Positions 1 through 6,164 of a DNA stretch of 15,554 nucleotides are shown here, one piece after another (the stretch's first letter is position 1; every line of letters begins with the position of its first letter). The translations under genes were made by a program, and so were the position numbers. The notes beneath the pieces are model-generated. The model made no database searches, had not been told where the DNA came from, and saw nothing but the letters and a program-made list of their open reading frames with translations. The stretch is taken from contig NZ_CALLDG010000188.1 of assembly GCF_937999985.1 (NCBI RefSeq), forward strand, positions 1-15,554. The letters run 5' to 3'. The stretch comes from an uncultured Corynebacterium sp. Lineage in GTDB: Bacteria; Actinomycetota; Actinomycetes; Mycobacteriales; Mycobacteriaceae.

Positions 1-525
1 GTGGACAAGTCCACGGTCGGCATCGTCGTGCCGACGGGCTACTCCTTCAACCTGGACGGCACTGCCATTTACCTGACGATGGCCGCCATCTTCATCTCGG
101 ACGCCATGAACGTCCACATGGGACTTGGCGACCAGATCAGCCTGCTGGTGTTCATGATCATCGCCTCCAAGGGAGCGGCGGGCGTGTCCGGCGCAGGCAT
201 CGCCACGCTGGCAGCCGGCCTACAGTCCCATCGCCCGGAGCTGCTGGGCGGCGTGGACATCATCGTCGGCATCGACCGCTTCATGTCCGAAGCTCGTGCG
301 CTGACCAACTTCTCCGGCAACGCCGTGGCCACCCTGCTGGTCGGCAAGTGGACACACACCGTCGACAAGGAGCAGGTCAAGCGCGTGCTGAACGGTGAAG
401 ATCCGTACGTGGATGCCGGGGACGACCACAACGTCGACCTCAAATACCCGTCGGTGAAGAACCCGGCCACGGCACACCTGCAGCCAACCCCGCAGGTCAA
501 CCTAGACGACTACCGTCAGCAATAG
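1..525 (+). CDS. dctA: C4-dicarboxylate:cation symporter, C-terminal part (gene cut by window start)
   Basis: This is the C-terminal 174 residues of a DAACS-family (DctA/GltP) membrane transporter, which imports succinate, fumarate, malate or related acids with H+ or Na+. Visible family landmarks are PTGYSFNLDGTAIY (about residues 11-24 of the fragment; the NxDGT ion and substrate motif), SKGAAGVSGAG (re-entrant loop) and GIDRFMSEARALTNFSGN (about 90-107; the conserved D, R and N of the binding helix). The last 55 or so residues are a hydrophilic cytoplasmic tail. The first codon is GTG, but the homologous stretch lies well inside full-length proteins of about 430-460 residues, so it is read here as an internal valine and the true start lies upstream. 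The substrate is not fixed by the sequence. The DctA subgroup is favoured over glutamate carriers because the wording matches DctA closely. It is followed by a 240-base non-coding gap and no clear terminator. Confidence 0.9.
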   Translation: MDKSTVGIVVPTGYSFNLDGTAIYLTMAAIFISDAMNVHMGLGDQISLLVFMIIASKGAAGVSGAGIATLAAGLQSHRPELLGGVDIIVGIDRFMSEARALTNFSGNAVATLLVGKWTHTVDKEQVKRVLNGEDPYVDAGDDHNVDLKYPSVKNPATAHLQPTPQVNLDDYRQQ

Positions 526-558
526 CCTGGCGACGGGCGGTTTGCGGAGATTGCAGCC

Positions 559-696
559 CGGGCAAGCGCGCAGTGGGCGCTGGGCATGTCCGACCGCTGA
601 CGGTGGCCGCCGGGCGGCGGAGACCGCAGCCAGGGTAGGTGGCGGGACCGCGGCTCGGGCAAGCGCGCAGTGGGCGCTGGGCATGTCCGACCGCTG
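559..696. repeat. 41-bp perfect direct repeat in the dctA-ilvA gap
   Basis: Positions 559-599 and 656-696 are identical over 41 bases (starting CGGGCAAGCG and ending CCGACCGCTG), with a period of 97. A weaker third relation links 544-562 and 617-635 (GCGGAGAxxGCAGCCxGGG). A near-palindrome GCCGCC/GGCGGC sits between the copies at 606-618. The 240-base gap holds no convincing gene. The second copy ends 56 bases before the ilvA -10 box, so it could be a regulatory duplication or a small dispersed repeat. Confidence 0.9.
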
Positions 697-752
697 TCCG
701 TGTCCGGCGCGGCAGCAGGGGACTGCCGCGTAAGAGGGATCACCGGCAGGGC

Positions 753-758
753 TATACT
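753..758 (+). promoter_or_regulatory. -10 box of ilvA, leaderless
   Basis: TATACT, preceded by GC as in the corynebacterial extended -10 pattern, lies 7 nt before the ATG at 766. Transcription should start at or within a base or two of the ATG. No Shine-Dalgarno sequence and no clear -35 box are visible. Confidence 0.7.
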
Positions 759-765
759 GAAGCGC

Positions 766-2469
766 ATGTCACATGAAGCTTCACGTCCCGTAAGCGAGGA
801 AAACGCCCCGGCAGGGCAAGTCCCAAACACGGAAGAAAACGCCGGCACGGAGACCACCGCAGCTGCAACCACCGCCGGTGCTGGAACCACGTTTGGTGCA
901 GGAGCCACCGCCGGTGCTGATTCCACCGCAGGCACGGAGGCCATCTCCGGCGCAGAGTATCTGAAGAAGATCGTCTCTGCCCCCGTCTACCGCGTGGCCA
1001 CGAACACGCCACTCGAGAACATGGAAACGCTGTCCAAGCGCATCGGCAACGAAGTGTTGGTCAAGCGCGAAGACCTGCAGCCCGTGCACAGCTTCAAGAT
1101 CCGCGGTGCATTCAACCGCATGTCCCAGCTCACGGACGAAGAGCGCGCCCGCGGAGTCGTCGCCGCCTCCGCCGGCAACCACGCCCAGGGCGTAGCGCTC
1201 TCCGGCACGGAACTCGGCATCCGCACCGTCATCGTCATGCCGGAAGTGACCCCCAGCATCAAAATCGATGCCGTCCGCAGCTTCGGCGGGGAAGTGCTGC
1301 TGCACGGCGCGAACTTCGACGAAGCCAAAGCCAAGGCCATGGAACTATCCGAAGTAGAAGGCATGGTCTGGGTCGCACCCTTCGACGACGAAGCCGTCAT
1401 CGCCGGCCAAGGCACCGCCGGGCTGGAAATCTTCCAATCCCGCCCCGACGTCGACCGCGTCTTCGTGCAGGTCGGCGGCGGCGGACTGGCCGCCGGAATC
1501 TCCGTGCTTCTCAAAGAACTAGACCCCAACATCCAGGTCATCGGCGTGGAGCCCGAAGAATCCGCCTGCCTCACCCATGCGCTAGCCGCCGGACACCCCG
1601 TGGCTCTCGATCACGTCAGCCTCTTCGCAGAAGGCGTGGCCGTCAAGCAGATCGGCAGCGAAACCTTCCGAGTGTGCCGCGAATACCTCGACGACGTCAT
1701 CACGGTCAGCTCGGATGAGATCAGCGCTGCCATCAAGGACATCTTCGACGACACTCGCGCCATCGCCGAGCCAGCCGGCGCCGTCGCCCTGGCAGGCCTG
1801 AAGCGTTACGCCGCCACCCACCAGGTCGAAGGGGAAACCCTTGCACACGTCCTCTCCGGCGCGAACGTGAACTTCCACTCCCTGCGCTACGTCTCCGAAC
1901 GCGCGGAAATCGGCGAGGGCGGCGAAGGCATCTTCGGCGTGAGCATCCCCGAACGCGAGGGAGCCTTCCTCGAGTTCTGCAAAATCCTCGGCCACCGTGC
2001 CGTCACAGAATTCAGCTACCGAGTCGGCCAGCGCGACGGGGAAAAGCCCGCCCGCATTTTCGTGGGCGTCAAGCTCAAGAACGGCGAAGACGAGCGCAAG
2101 GCCATCGCCGAAGACCTCCACGAGGCAGGCTACGGCGTGGTCGACCTGTCTGACGACGACGTGGCCAAGGAACACGTCCGCTACATGATCGGCGGCACCC
2201 CCGGCCAGCACGTCGATGAAACCGCCTACAGCTTCGAGTTCCCCGAAAACCCGGGAGCCCTGCTGCACTTCCTGGAAGTCCTGGGAACCCGCTGGAACAT
2301 CACCGGTTTCCACTACCGCAGCTTCGGCATGGACCACGGCCGCGTGCTGGCGGCGTTCGAGGACGTCTCCGGCGACGCAGAGTTCCAGGAGCACCTGCAG
2401 CAGCTCGGCTATCACGCCACGGACGTGACGGACAGCCCGGCCTACGACTTCTTCATCAGCGCCGAGTAA
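766..2469 (+). CDS. ilvA: threonine dehydratase (threonine ammonia-lyase), long biosynthetic type
   Basis: PLP enzyme that deaminates L-threonine to 2-oxobutanoate, the first step of isoleucine synthesis, in the cytosol. The protein has 567 residues. The PLP-lysine is Lys111 in HSFKIRGA, and the phosphate-binding glycine loop is VGGGGLAAG (about 236-244). The catalytic domain covers about 61-380. Two ACT-like regulatory domains follow (about 386-470 and 486-560), as in E. coli IlvA, which is inhibited by isoleucine and activated by valine. Stretches such as GGEVLLHGANFDEAKAKA match my memory of the E. coli protein word for word. Residues 1-60 are an extra Ala/Thr/Gly-rich low-complexity extension. 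The ATG at 766 is chosen because a -10 box lies 7 nt upstream; an open frame continues to 670 but would be upstream of that promoter. The short corynebacterial IlvA (about 436 residues in C. glutamicum, from memory) has a different C-terminus, so this long form suggests replacement or transfer. Confidence 0.95.
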   Translation: MSHEASRPVSEENAPAGQVPNTEENAGTETTAAATTAGAGTTFGAGATAGADSTAGTEAISGAEYLKKIVSAPVYRVATNTPLENMETLSKRIGNEVLVKREDLQPVHSFKIRGAFNRMSQLTDEERARGVVAASAGNHAQGVALSGTELGIRTVIVMPEVTPSIKIDAVRSFGGEVLLHGANFDEAKAKAMELSEVEGMVWVAPFDDEAVIAGQGTAGLEIFQSRPDVDRVFVQVGGGGLAAGISVLLKELDPNIQVIGVEPEESACLTHALAAGHPVALDHVSLFAEGVAVKQIGSETFRVCREYLDDVITVSSDEISAAIKDIFDDTRAIAEPAGAVALAGLKRYAATHQVEGETLAHVLSGANVNFHSLRYVSERAEIGEGGEGIFGVSIPEREGAFLEFCKILGHRAVTEFSYRVGQRDGEKPARIFVGVKLKNGEDERKAIAEDLHEAGYGVVDLSDDDVAKEHVRYMIGGTPGQHVDETAYSFEFPENPGALLHFLEVLGTRWNITGFHYRSFGMDHGRVLAAFEDVSGDAEFQEHLQQLGYHATDVTDSPAYDFFISAE

Positions 2470-2575
2470 TAGGCGCCGAAAAGCGGACGGGCGCCGAGCG
2501 CGCGGGGCAGCGGTTCGCGGGCGCCGGAACGCTGACCGCGGAGCTACAGCACACTGGCGCGCGGCATAACGCAGC

Positions 2576-2587
2576 GCTAGCGCTAGC
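2576..2587. repeat. 12-bp perfect palindrome at the 3' end of the ACT gene
   Basis: GCTAGCGCTAGC is its own reverse complement and includes the stop codon of the minus-strand ACT gene. It lies in the 113-base gap between the convergent ilvA and ACT genes. It lacks a T-tract and is too short to call a terminator. The rest of the gap (2470-2575) holds only GC-rich short inverted motifs such as GGCGCC. Confidence 0.5.
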
Positions 2588-3254
2588 TGAAGAACGCGCC
2601 GAAGATCGAGCCGAGCTGGCGCAAATGCTCAACTTCACTGAGCAGGAAGTCCGGCCCACCCGGGCGCCCAATAATCAGCAGCAGGCTCGTGCCCTCGATC
2701 GGGGTGCCCGCCAGCGCAGAATCCATCACCACCCAGTTCTCGGGAATCCAATCCTCGCGCTCTGGGTTCAGCACGCGCGCCTCGTCCAGCGGCGGGTGAT
2801 CCAGCTCCTTCCCGTTGTCTTCCGGCGCGGCAGGGGAAGCCGCCACCCGGTGAGTCCGCGGCAACGTATCCAGCACGACCGCCCAGCCTGCCGTCATGGA
2901 GCGCGGCAGGTCCTGCATCATGATCTCTAGCGCCTTTTCTTTGTGACGCCGCTTCTCCGCCACCCCGGACAGCATCTGAATCTGGCCACGTCGGTCGATA
3001 GAACCTGTGAAGGGGCGAATCGAGTCGACGTAGAAACCGTCGAGCTCCTGTGTGGCCGTGATCAGGCTGTCGGGCAGATGCCCAGACGGCAGGGAGACGA
3101 CAATGTCGTCCATGACAAAGTCGGGCTCATCCTGTTCCGCCCGGCCGACGATATCCACACCGCGAATGTCACCGCCGACAGTTCCCAGCGCCATGGCCAG
3201 CAGACCAAGGGAGCCGGGGGTATCGGGCATACGCACACGCATAAGGAAAGACAT
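2583..3254 (-). CDS. ACT-domain (amino acid-binding) protein of unknown role
   Basis: The protein has 223 residues. Residues 1 to about 80 form an ACT-type ligand domain: MSFLMRVRMPDTPGSLGLLAMALG gives the beta strand, the D-x-P-G-S-L ligand turn and the first helix, then GGDIRGVDIVG. The remainder (about 100-223) is not a domain I recognise; its last 40 residues (SLLLIIGRPGGPDF, then a helix and GAFF) look like a compact alpha/beta unit. No enzymatic motif is seen. ACT domains usually bind amino acids and regulate a partner. The gene is divergent from gatC across only 63 bases and convergent with ilvA. This placement might hint at sensing an amino acid near glutamine or isoleucine metabolism, but that is inference. 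The ATG at 3254 is supported by a -10 box 7 nt upstream; a second Met at residue 5 is less likely. Confidence 0.8.
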   Translation of the reverse strand: MSFLMRVRMPDTPGSLGLLAMALGTVGGDIRGVDIVGRAEQDEPDFVMDDIVVSLPSGHLPDSLITATQELDGFYVDSIRPFTGSIDRRGQIQMLSGVAEKRRHKEKALEIMMQDLPRSMTAGWAVVLDTLPRTHRVAASPAAPEDNGKELDHPPLDEARVLNPEREDWIPENWVVMDSALAGTPIEGTSLLLIIGRPGGPDFLLSEVEHLRQLGSIFGAFFS

Positions 3255-3261
3255 GGCACCG

Positions 3262-3267
3262 ATACTA
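3262..3267 (-). promoter_or_regulatory. -10 box of the ACT-domain gene, leaderless
   Basis: On the minus strand TAGTAT, preceded by GC, lies 7 nt before the ATG at 3254. It shares the 63-base divergent region with the gatC promoter, and the two -10 boxes face away from each other 37 bases apart. No good -35 box is seen. Confidence 0.55.
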
Positions 3268-3304
3268 GCGCCACCTGAAGTCCACGGGGGTTACTTGCCT
3301 TGGC

Positions 3305-3310
3305 TAGAGT
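3305..3310 (+). promoter_or_regulatory. -10 box of gatC, leaderless
   Basis: TAGAGT, preceded by GC, lies 7 nt before the ATG at 3318. This excludes a possible upstream TTG start at 3300, which would lie before the transcript. No Shine-Dalgarno sequence is present. Confidence 0.6.
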
Positions 3311-3317
3311 AGAACCC

Positions 3318-3623
3318 ATGTCTGAGATTTCGCGCGAAGATGTTGCCCACCTGGCCCGCCTGGCTCGCCTGGACCTGGGGGAGCAGGAATTGGATGAATA
3401 CGCAGCTCAGATCGACGGGATCGTCGATCACGTGGCCGCGATCAGGAAGGTAGACACCGAAGGTGTCGAGCCGCTGAGCCACCCCACTCAGAACGTTGAC
3501 GGCGACGTAGCCGTGATGCGTGAAGATGTGGTCGTCCCGAGCCTCACCGCAGAGCAGGCCCTGAACCAGGCGCCGAAGCAGAGCGAGCAGCGCTTCGAGG
3601 TGCCGCAGATCCTCGCGGACTAG
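3318..3623 (+). CDS. gatC: Asp/Glu-tRNA amidotransferase subunit C
   Basis: GatC is the small scaffold subunit of the heterotrimeric GatCAB amidotransferase, wrapping GatA and GatB. The complex amidates Glu-tRNA(Gln), and in some species Asp-tRNA(Asn). The 101 residues match the usual 95-100. Typical features are the N-terminal helix EDVAHLARLARLDL (about residues 7-20), the central DHVAAIRKVDTEGVEPLSHP and the C-terminal RFEVPQIL that closes nearly all GatC proteins. The ATG at 3318 gives the standard N-terminus and fits the leaderless promoter. gatA follows after 246 bases, a long gap for this pair, which are usually closely spaced; gatA has a separate AT-rich leader. gatB lies 7 kb downstream. 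Confidence 0.96.
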   Translation: MSEISREDVAHLARLARLDLGEQELDEYAAQIDGIVDHVAAIRKVDTEGVEPLSHPTQNVDGDVAVMREDVVVPSLTAEQALNQAPKQSEQRFEVPQILAD

Positions 3624-3655
3624 GCCGGCACCAAACGAACCACCTCGACGGAGCA

Positions 3656-3718
3656 GCTGGCGGGCGCCGGCAGACACCGCTGGGCGCCTACAGGCACTGC
3701 TGGTCGCTGACGGGCACC
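3656..3718 (+). repeat. three degenerate 20-23-bp units in the gatC-gatA gap
   Basis: Units at 3656-3678, 3679-3698 and 3699-3718 each start GCTGG and end in a form of GCACC, ACACC or GCACT, with a GCGCC or CGCTG core between. They are imperfect. Similar GCTGGGC words occur in the dctA-ilvA gap, so this may be a family of decaying intergenic repeats. No gene is seen here. Confidence 0.5.
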
Positions 3719-3780
3719 ACAGGGTAAGGCCGTCGGTAGTGTCGCTGGGGCTTCGGCACAGTTGCGGCGGGTGGCGTCAC

Positions 3781-3860
3781 AAAGGCTAAAGATAAGCGTC
3801 AAAGACTTAAGCTTTAAAGAATCAAAGAGTTTAAAGAACTTAAAGAACGAAGGAACTGTA
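3781..3860 (+). promoter_or_regulatory. AT-rich AAAG-repeat leader of gatA
   Basis: By my count this 80-base stretch is about 31% GC, in strong contrast to the GC-rich genes around it. AAAG occurs seven times, starting at 3781, 3788, 3801, 3816, 3824, 3833 and 3842. The last four are 8-9 bases apart in a degenerate 9-nt tandem of the form TTAAAGAAC. It contains no ATG. The frame of gatA stays open back to a TTG at 3762, but the predicted Lys/Ser-rich extension is unlike any GatA. It is best read as an unstructured purine-rich 5' leader or a promoter region. Confidence 0.6.
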
Positions 3861-3863
3861 GGA
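3860..3863 (+). promoter_or_regulatory. Shine-Dalgarno sequence of gatA
   Basis: AGGA lies 6 nt before the ATG at 3870, within a purine-rich stretch. No TAnnnT box lies at the 7-nt distance seen for other genes here, so gatA is probably translated from a leadered mRNA. Confidence 0.65.
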
Positions 3864-3869
3864 ACACTC

Positions 3870-5372
3870 ATGGCTGAGAACAAGTACATCGTCGGTTCCC
3901 GGGACGACTCGGACTACACCACCTGGACCGCCGCGGAACTGGCGGAGAAGATCCACGCGCGCGAGATCAGCTCCCAGGAAGTTACCCAGGCCCACCTGGA
4001 TCGCATCGGTGAGATCGACAGCGATATCCACGCATTCCTGCACGTCGGCGCCGATGAGGCGCTGGCGGCGGCCTCCAACGTTGACGACGCACTGGCCGCC
4101 GGTGACCAGCCGACCAGCAAGCTGGCCGGCGTGCCGCTGGCGCTGAAGGACGTCTTCACCACCACCGACGCGCCGACCACGTGTGCCTCCAAGATGCTGG
4201 AAGGCTACATGAGCCCCTACGACGCGACCGTCACCATGCGTCTGCGCGCCGCCGGCATCCCGATCCTAGGCAAGACGAACATGGACGAGTTCGCCATGGG
4301 CTCCTCCACCGAGAACTCCGCCTACGGCCCCACGAAGAATCCCTACGACCTGGAGCGCACGCCAGGCGGCTCCGGCGGTGGCTCGTCGGCGGCGCTGGCC
4401 GCCGGCATGGCTCCGCTGGCTATCGGTACGGACACGGGTGGCTCCATCCGCCAGCCCGCCGCGCTGACCAACACCGTCGGTGTGAAGCCGACCTACGGCA
4501 CCGTTTCCCGTTACGGCCTGGTGGCCTGCGCCTCCTCGCTGGACCAGGGTGGCCCGACGGCGCGCACGGTCCTGGATACCGCGCTGCTGCACGAGGTTAT
4601 TGCGGGGCATGACGCCAACGACTCGACCTCCTCCTCCCACGCCGTCGCGCCGGTTGTCGAGGCTGCGAAGCAGGGCGCCTCCGGAGACTTGAGCGGCGTG
4701 AAGCTGGGTGTGGTTAAGCAGTTTGAGCGGGCCGAGGCCTTCCAGCCGGGCGTGCTGGAGACCTATCACGCCAACCTGGAGCAGCTGAAGTCCCAGGGGG
4801 CTGAGCTGGTGGAGGTCGACTGCCCGAACTTCGACCACGCGCTGAACGCCTACTACCTGATCCTGCCGTGTGAGGTCAGCTCCAATCTGGCCCGCTTCGA
4901 CGGCATGCGCTACGGCCAGCGCCGCGGAGACGACGGCACCCGTTCCGCCGACCAGGTGATGAGCATGACCCGCGCCGAAGGCTTCGGCCCGGAGGTCAAG
5001 CGCCGCATCATGCTGGGCACCTACGCCCTGTCCGTCGGCTACTACGACGCCTACTACCTGCAGGCTCAGCGCGTACGCAACCTGATCTCCCAGGACTTCG
5101 CCAAGGCCTACGAGCAGGTCGACGCGATCGTCGCGCCCGTGACGCCGTCCACTGCTTTCAAGCTGGGCGAGAAGGTCGATGACCCGCTGGCAATGTACAT
5201 GTTCGACCTGTTCACGCTGCCGTTGAACCTGGCGGGCGTGTGCGGCATGTCCGTGCCCGGTGGTTTCGCCAGCGACTCCGGCCTGCCGACCGGCCTGCAG
5301 ATCATGGGCCCGGCGCACGGCGACGACCGCCTGTACCGAGTCGGCGCGGCCTTCGAGACCGGCCGCGCCTAG
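3870..5372 (+). CDS. gatA: Asp/Glu-tRNA amidotransferase subunit A
   Basis: GatA is the glutaminase subunit: an amidase-signature enzyme that releases ammonia from glutamine and passes it to GatB. The 500 residues match the family size. The Ser-cisSer-Lys triad is visible: Lys93 in PLALKDVF, cis-Ser168 in PGGSGGGSS and nucleophile Ser192 in DTGGSIRQPA. The spacing of 24 residues between the two serines equals that in S. aureus GatA (Ser154 and Ser178). GVKPTYGTVSRYGLVA follows as expected, and the C-terminus (GVCGMSVPGGF, then GLQIMGPAHGDDRLYRVG) is typical. The start at 3870 gives the usual N-terminus ahead of WTAAELAEKI and has a Shine-Dalgarno sequence; an in-frame TTG at 3762 would add 36 atypical residues. 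It probably works with the gatC product upstream and the gatB product 5 kb downstream. Confidence 0.97.
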   Translation: MAENKYIVGSRDDSDYTTWTAAELAEKIHAREISSQEVTQAHLDRIGEIDSDIHAFLHVGADEALAAASNVDDALAAGDQPTSKLAGVPLALKDVFTTTDAPTTCASKMLEGYMSPYDATVTMRLRAAGIPILGKTNMDEFAMGSSTENSAYGPTKNPYDLERTPGGSGGGSSAALAAGMAPLAIGTDTGGSIRQPAALTNTVGVKPTYGTVSRYGLVACASSLDQGGPTARTVLDTALLHEVIAGHDANDSTSSSHAVAPVVEAAKQGASGDLSGVKLGVVKQFERAEAFQPGVLETYHANLEQLKSQGAELVEVDCPNFDHALNAYYLILPCEVSSNLARFDGMRYGQRRGDDGTRSADQVMSMTRAEGFGPEVKRRIMLGTYALSVGYYDAYYLQAQRVRNLISQDFAKAYEQVDAIVAPVTPSTAFKLGEKVDDPLAMYMFDLFTLPLNLAGVCGMSVPGGFASDSGLPTGLQIMGPAHGDDRLYRVGAAFETGRA

Positions 5373-5467
5373 CCAGCCCGAGACGGAGACCTCGGCGAGC
5401 GCATCCGTGGCAGGCGTGCAGAAATGGTCAGGCCCGGACGACCCGCGGCGGAGGCCACGGATCCGCG

Positions 5468-5473
5468 TATGGT
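5468..5473 (+). promoter_or_regulatory. -10 box of the Nudix gene, leaderless
   Basis: TATGGT lies 7 nt before the ATG at 5481. It overlaps a possible alternative ATG at 5469, which would then be outside the transcript. The G-run between box and start (GGGGG at 5474-5478) could alternatively serve as a weak ribosome-binding site. Confidence 0.5.
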
Positions 5474-5480
5474 GGGGGAC

Positions 5481-6164
5481 ATGGGTAAAATTCCCGAACT
5501 TTACACAGGCGACGGCTTCGTCGAAGACCCCGACGGGTCCCGACGTTGGGGAGTCCTCGGCGCGGCGGGGCTGTTCCTCGTCACCGACGACCGCCACGTG
5601 CTGATGCAGCACCGCGCAAAGTGGACCAACCGCGGCGGCACCTGGGCTCTGCCCGGCGGCGCCATCGACGTCGGCGAATCACCCGCCGACGGCGCCCTCC
5701 GCGAAACATGGGAAGAGACAGGCGTGGGGGCGTCATCGGTAAAGGTACACCGAGAAATCGTCACCTCCACCGTGCCCGTCGAGGTTGCGTACTGCCGCCT
5801 GCCCGTCCGCGACGACGAGTGGCACCTCTTTGCCGACATCGAGAAAATCGTCGAACGCAGCGGAGACCCTCGGAAGGCCCTGCAGGACTTCCCAGTCCGA
5901 CACCCCAGCCTCGACGCATCGCTAGACGCCCACGGAATCTTCGGACTCGGCGGCACATTCTGGTGGCAATACGAAAACCCGGAAATCAACGAGTGGACGT
6001 ACACCACCGTCCTGGCCACCTGCTCCGAACACCTGGAACTGCACCCGACAGCCGAGTCACTGGAACTACTGTGGCAACCCATCGACCAGCTGGAAGAGCT
6101 ACCACTGATGCCGGAGTTTAAGGCCAGTTTGCCCGCCATCCGGGCAGCAGTAGACTCCCTTTAA
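5481..6164 (+). CDS. Nudix hydrolase, substrate unknown
   Basis: The protein has 227 residues with one Nudix box that fits G-x5-E-x7-RE-x2-EE-x-G: Gly60, Glu66, Arg74-Glu75, Glu78-Glu79, Gly81. The Glu residues bind Mg2+, and such enzymes cleave nucleoside diphosphates linked to another group. The usual hydrophobic residue after RE is Thr76 here. The N-terminus GVLGAAGLFLV and HRAKWTNRGGTWALPGG are the standard first strand and pre-box loop. About 60 residues between the box and the C-terminal part (roughly 95-155) exceed a minimal Nudix fold and include a WHLFADIEK segment, typical of actinobacterial members without known substrates. Whether it cleans oxidised nucleotides, acts on NAD-type dinucleotides or on other compounds cannot be said. 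The start at 5481 is preferred from the promoter position; 5469 is the alternative. Its TAA is immediately followed by the GTG of the MFS gene. Confidence 0.88.
   Translation: MGKIPELYTGDGFVEDPDGSRRWGVLGAAGLFLVTDDRHVLMQHRAKWTNRGGTWALPGGAIDVGESPADGALRETWEETGVGASSVKVHREIVTSTVPVEVAYCRLPVRDDEWHLFADIEKIVERSGDPRKALQDFPVRHPSLDASLDAHGIFGLGGTFWWQYENPEINEWTYTTVLATCSEHLELHPTAESLELLWQPIDQLEELPLMPEFKASLPAIRAAVDSL
6151..6156 (+). promoter_or_regulatory. possible -10 box of the MFS gene inside the Nudix 3' end
   Basis: TAGACT lies 8 nt before the GTG at 6165, within the last codons of the Nudix gene. The spacing is one base longer than in the other genes here, and the sequence is also constrained by coding, so cotranscription with the Nudix gene is an equally good reading. 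Confidence 0.35.

Noticed and set aside
559..696. 41-bp repeats as a CRISPR array
   Set aside because: Only two copies, with repeat and spacer lengths unlike CRISPR (41 bp and 56 bp) and no cas genes in the window.
670..765. Upstream extension of IlvA to 670
   Set aside because: Lies within the 41-bp repeat copy and before the apparent promoter; not conserved in composition.
1582..2415. 277-residue open frame antisense to ilvA
   Set aside because: Opposite to the strongly conserved C-terminal half of IlvA; no recognisable domain.
2470..2582. Intrinsic terminators between ilvA and the ACT gene
   Set aside because: Only short GGCGCC-type pairings without a T-tract on either strand.
3762..3869. 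36-residue N-terminal extension of GatA from TTG 3762
   Set aside because: Lys/Ser-rich product of the AAAG-repeat leader, unlike any GatA N-terminus; ATG 3870 has a Shine-Dalgarno sequence.
5373..5467. Hairpin CCGAG/CTCGG after gatA as a terminator
   Set aside because: Five-base stem without T-tract; too weak to call.
4266..5612. 448-residue open frame antisense to gatA
   Set aside because: Covers gatA on the other strand; Val/Gly/His/Arg-rich composition and no family motif. Typical frame opening in GC-rich DNA.
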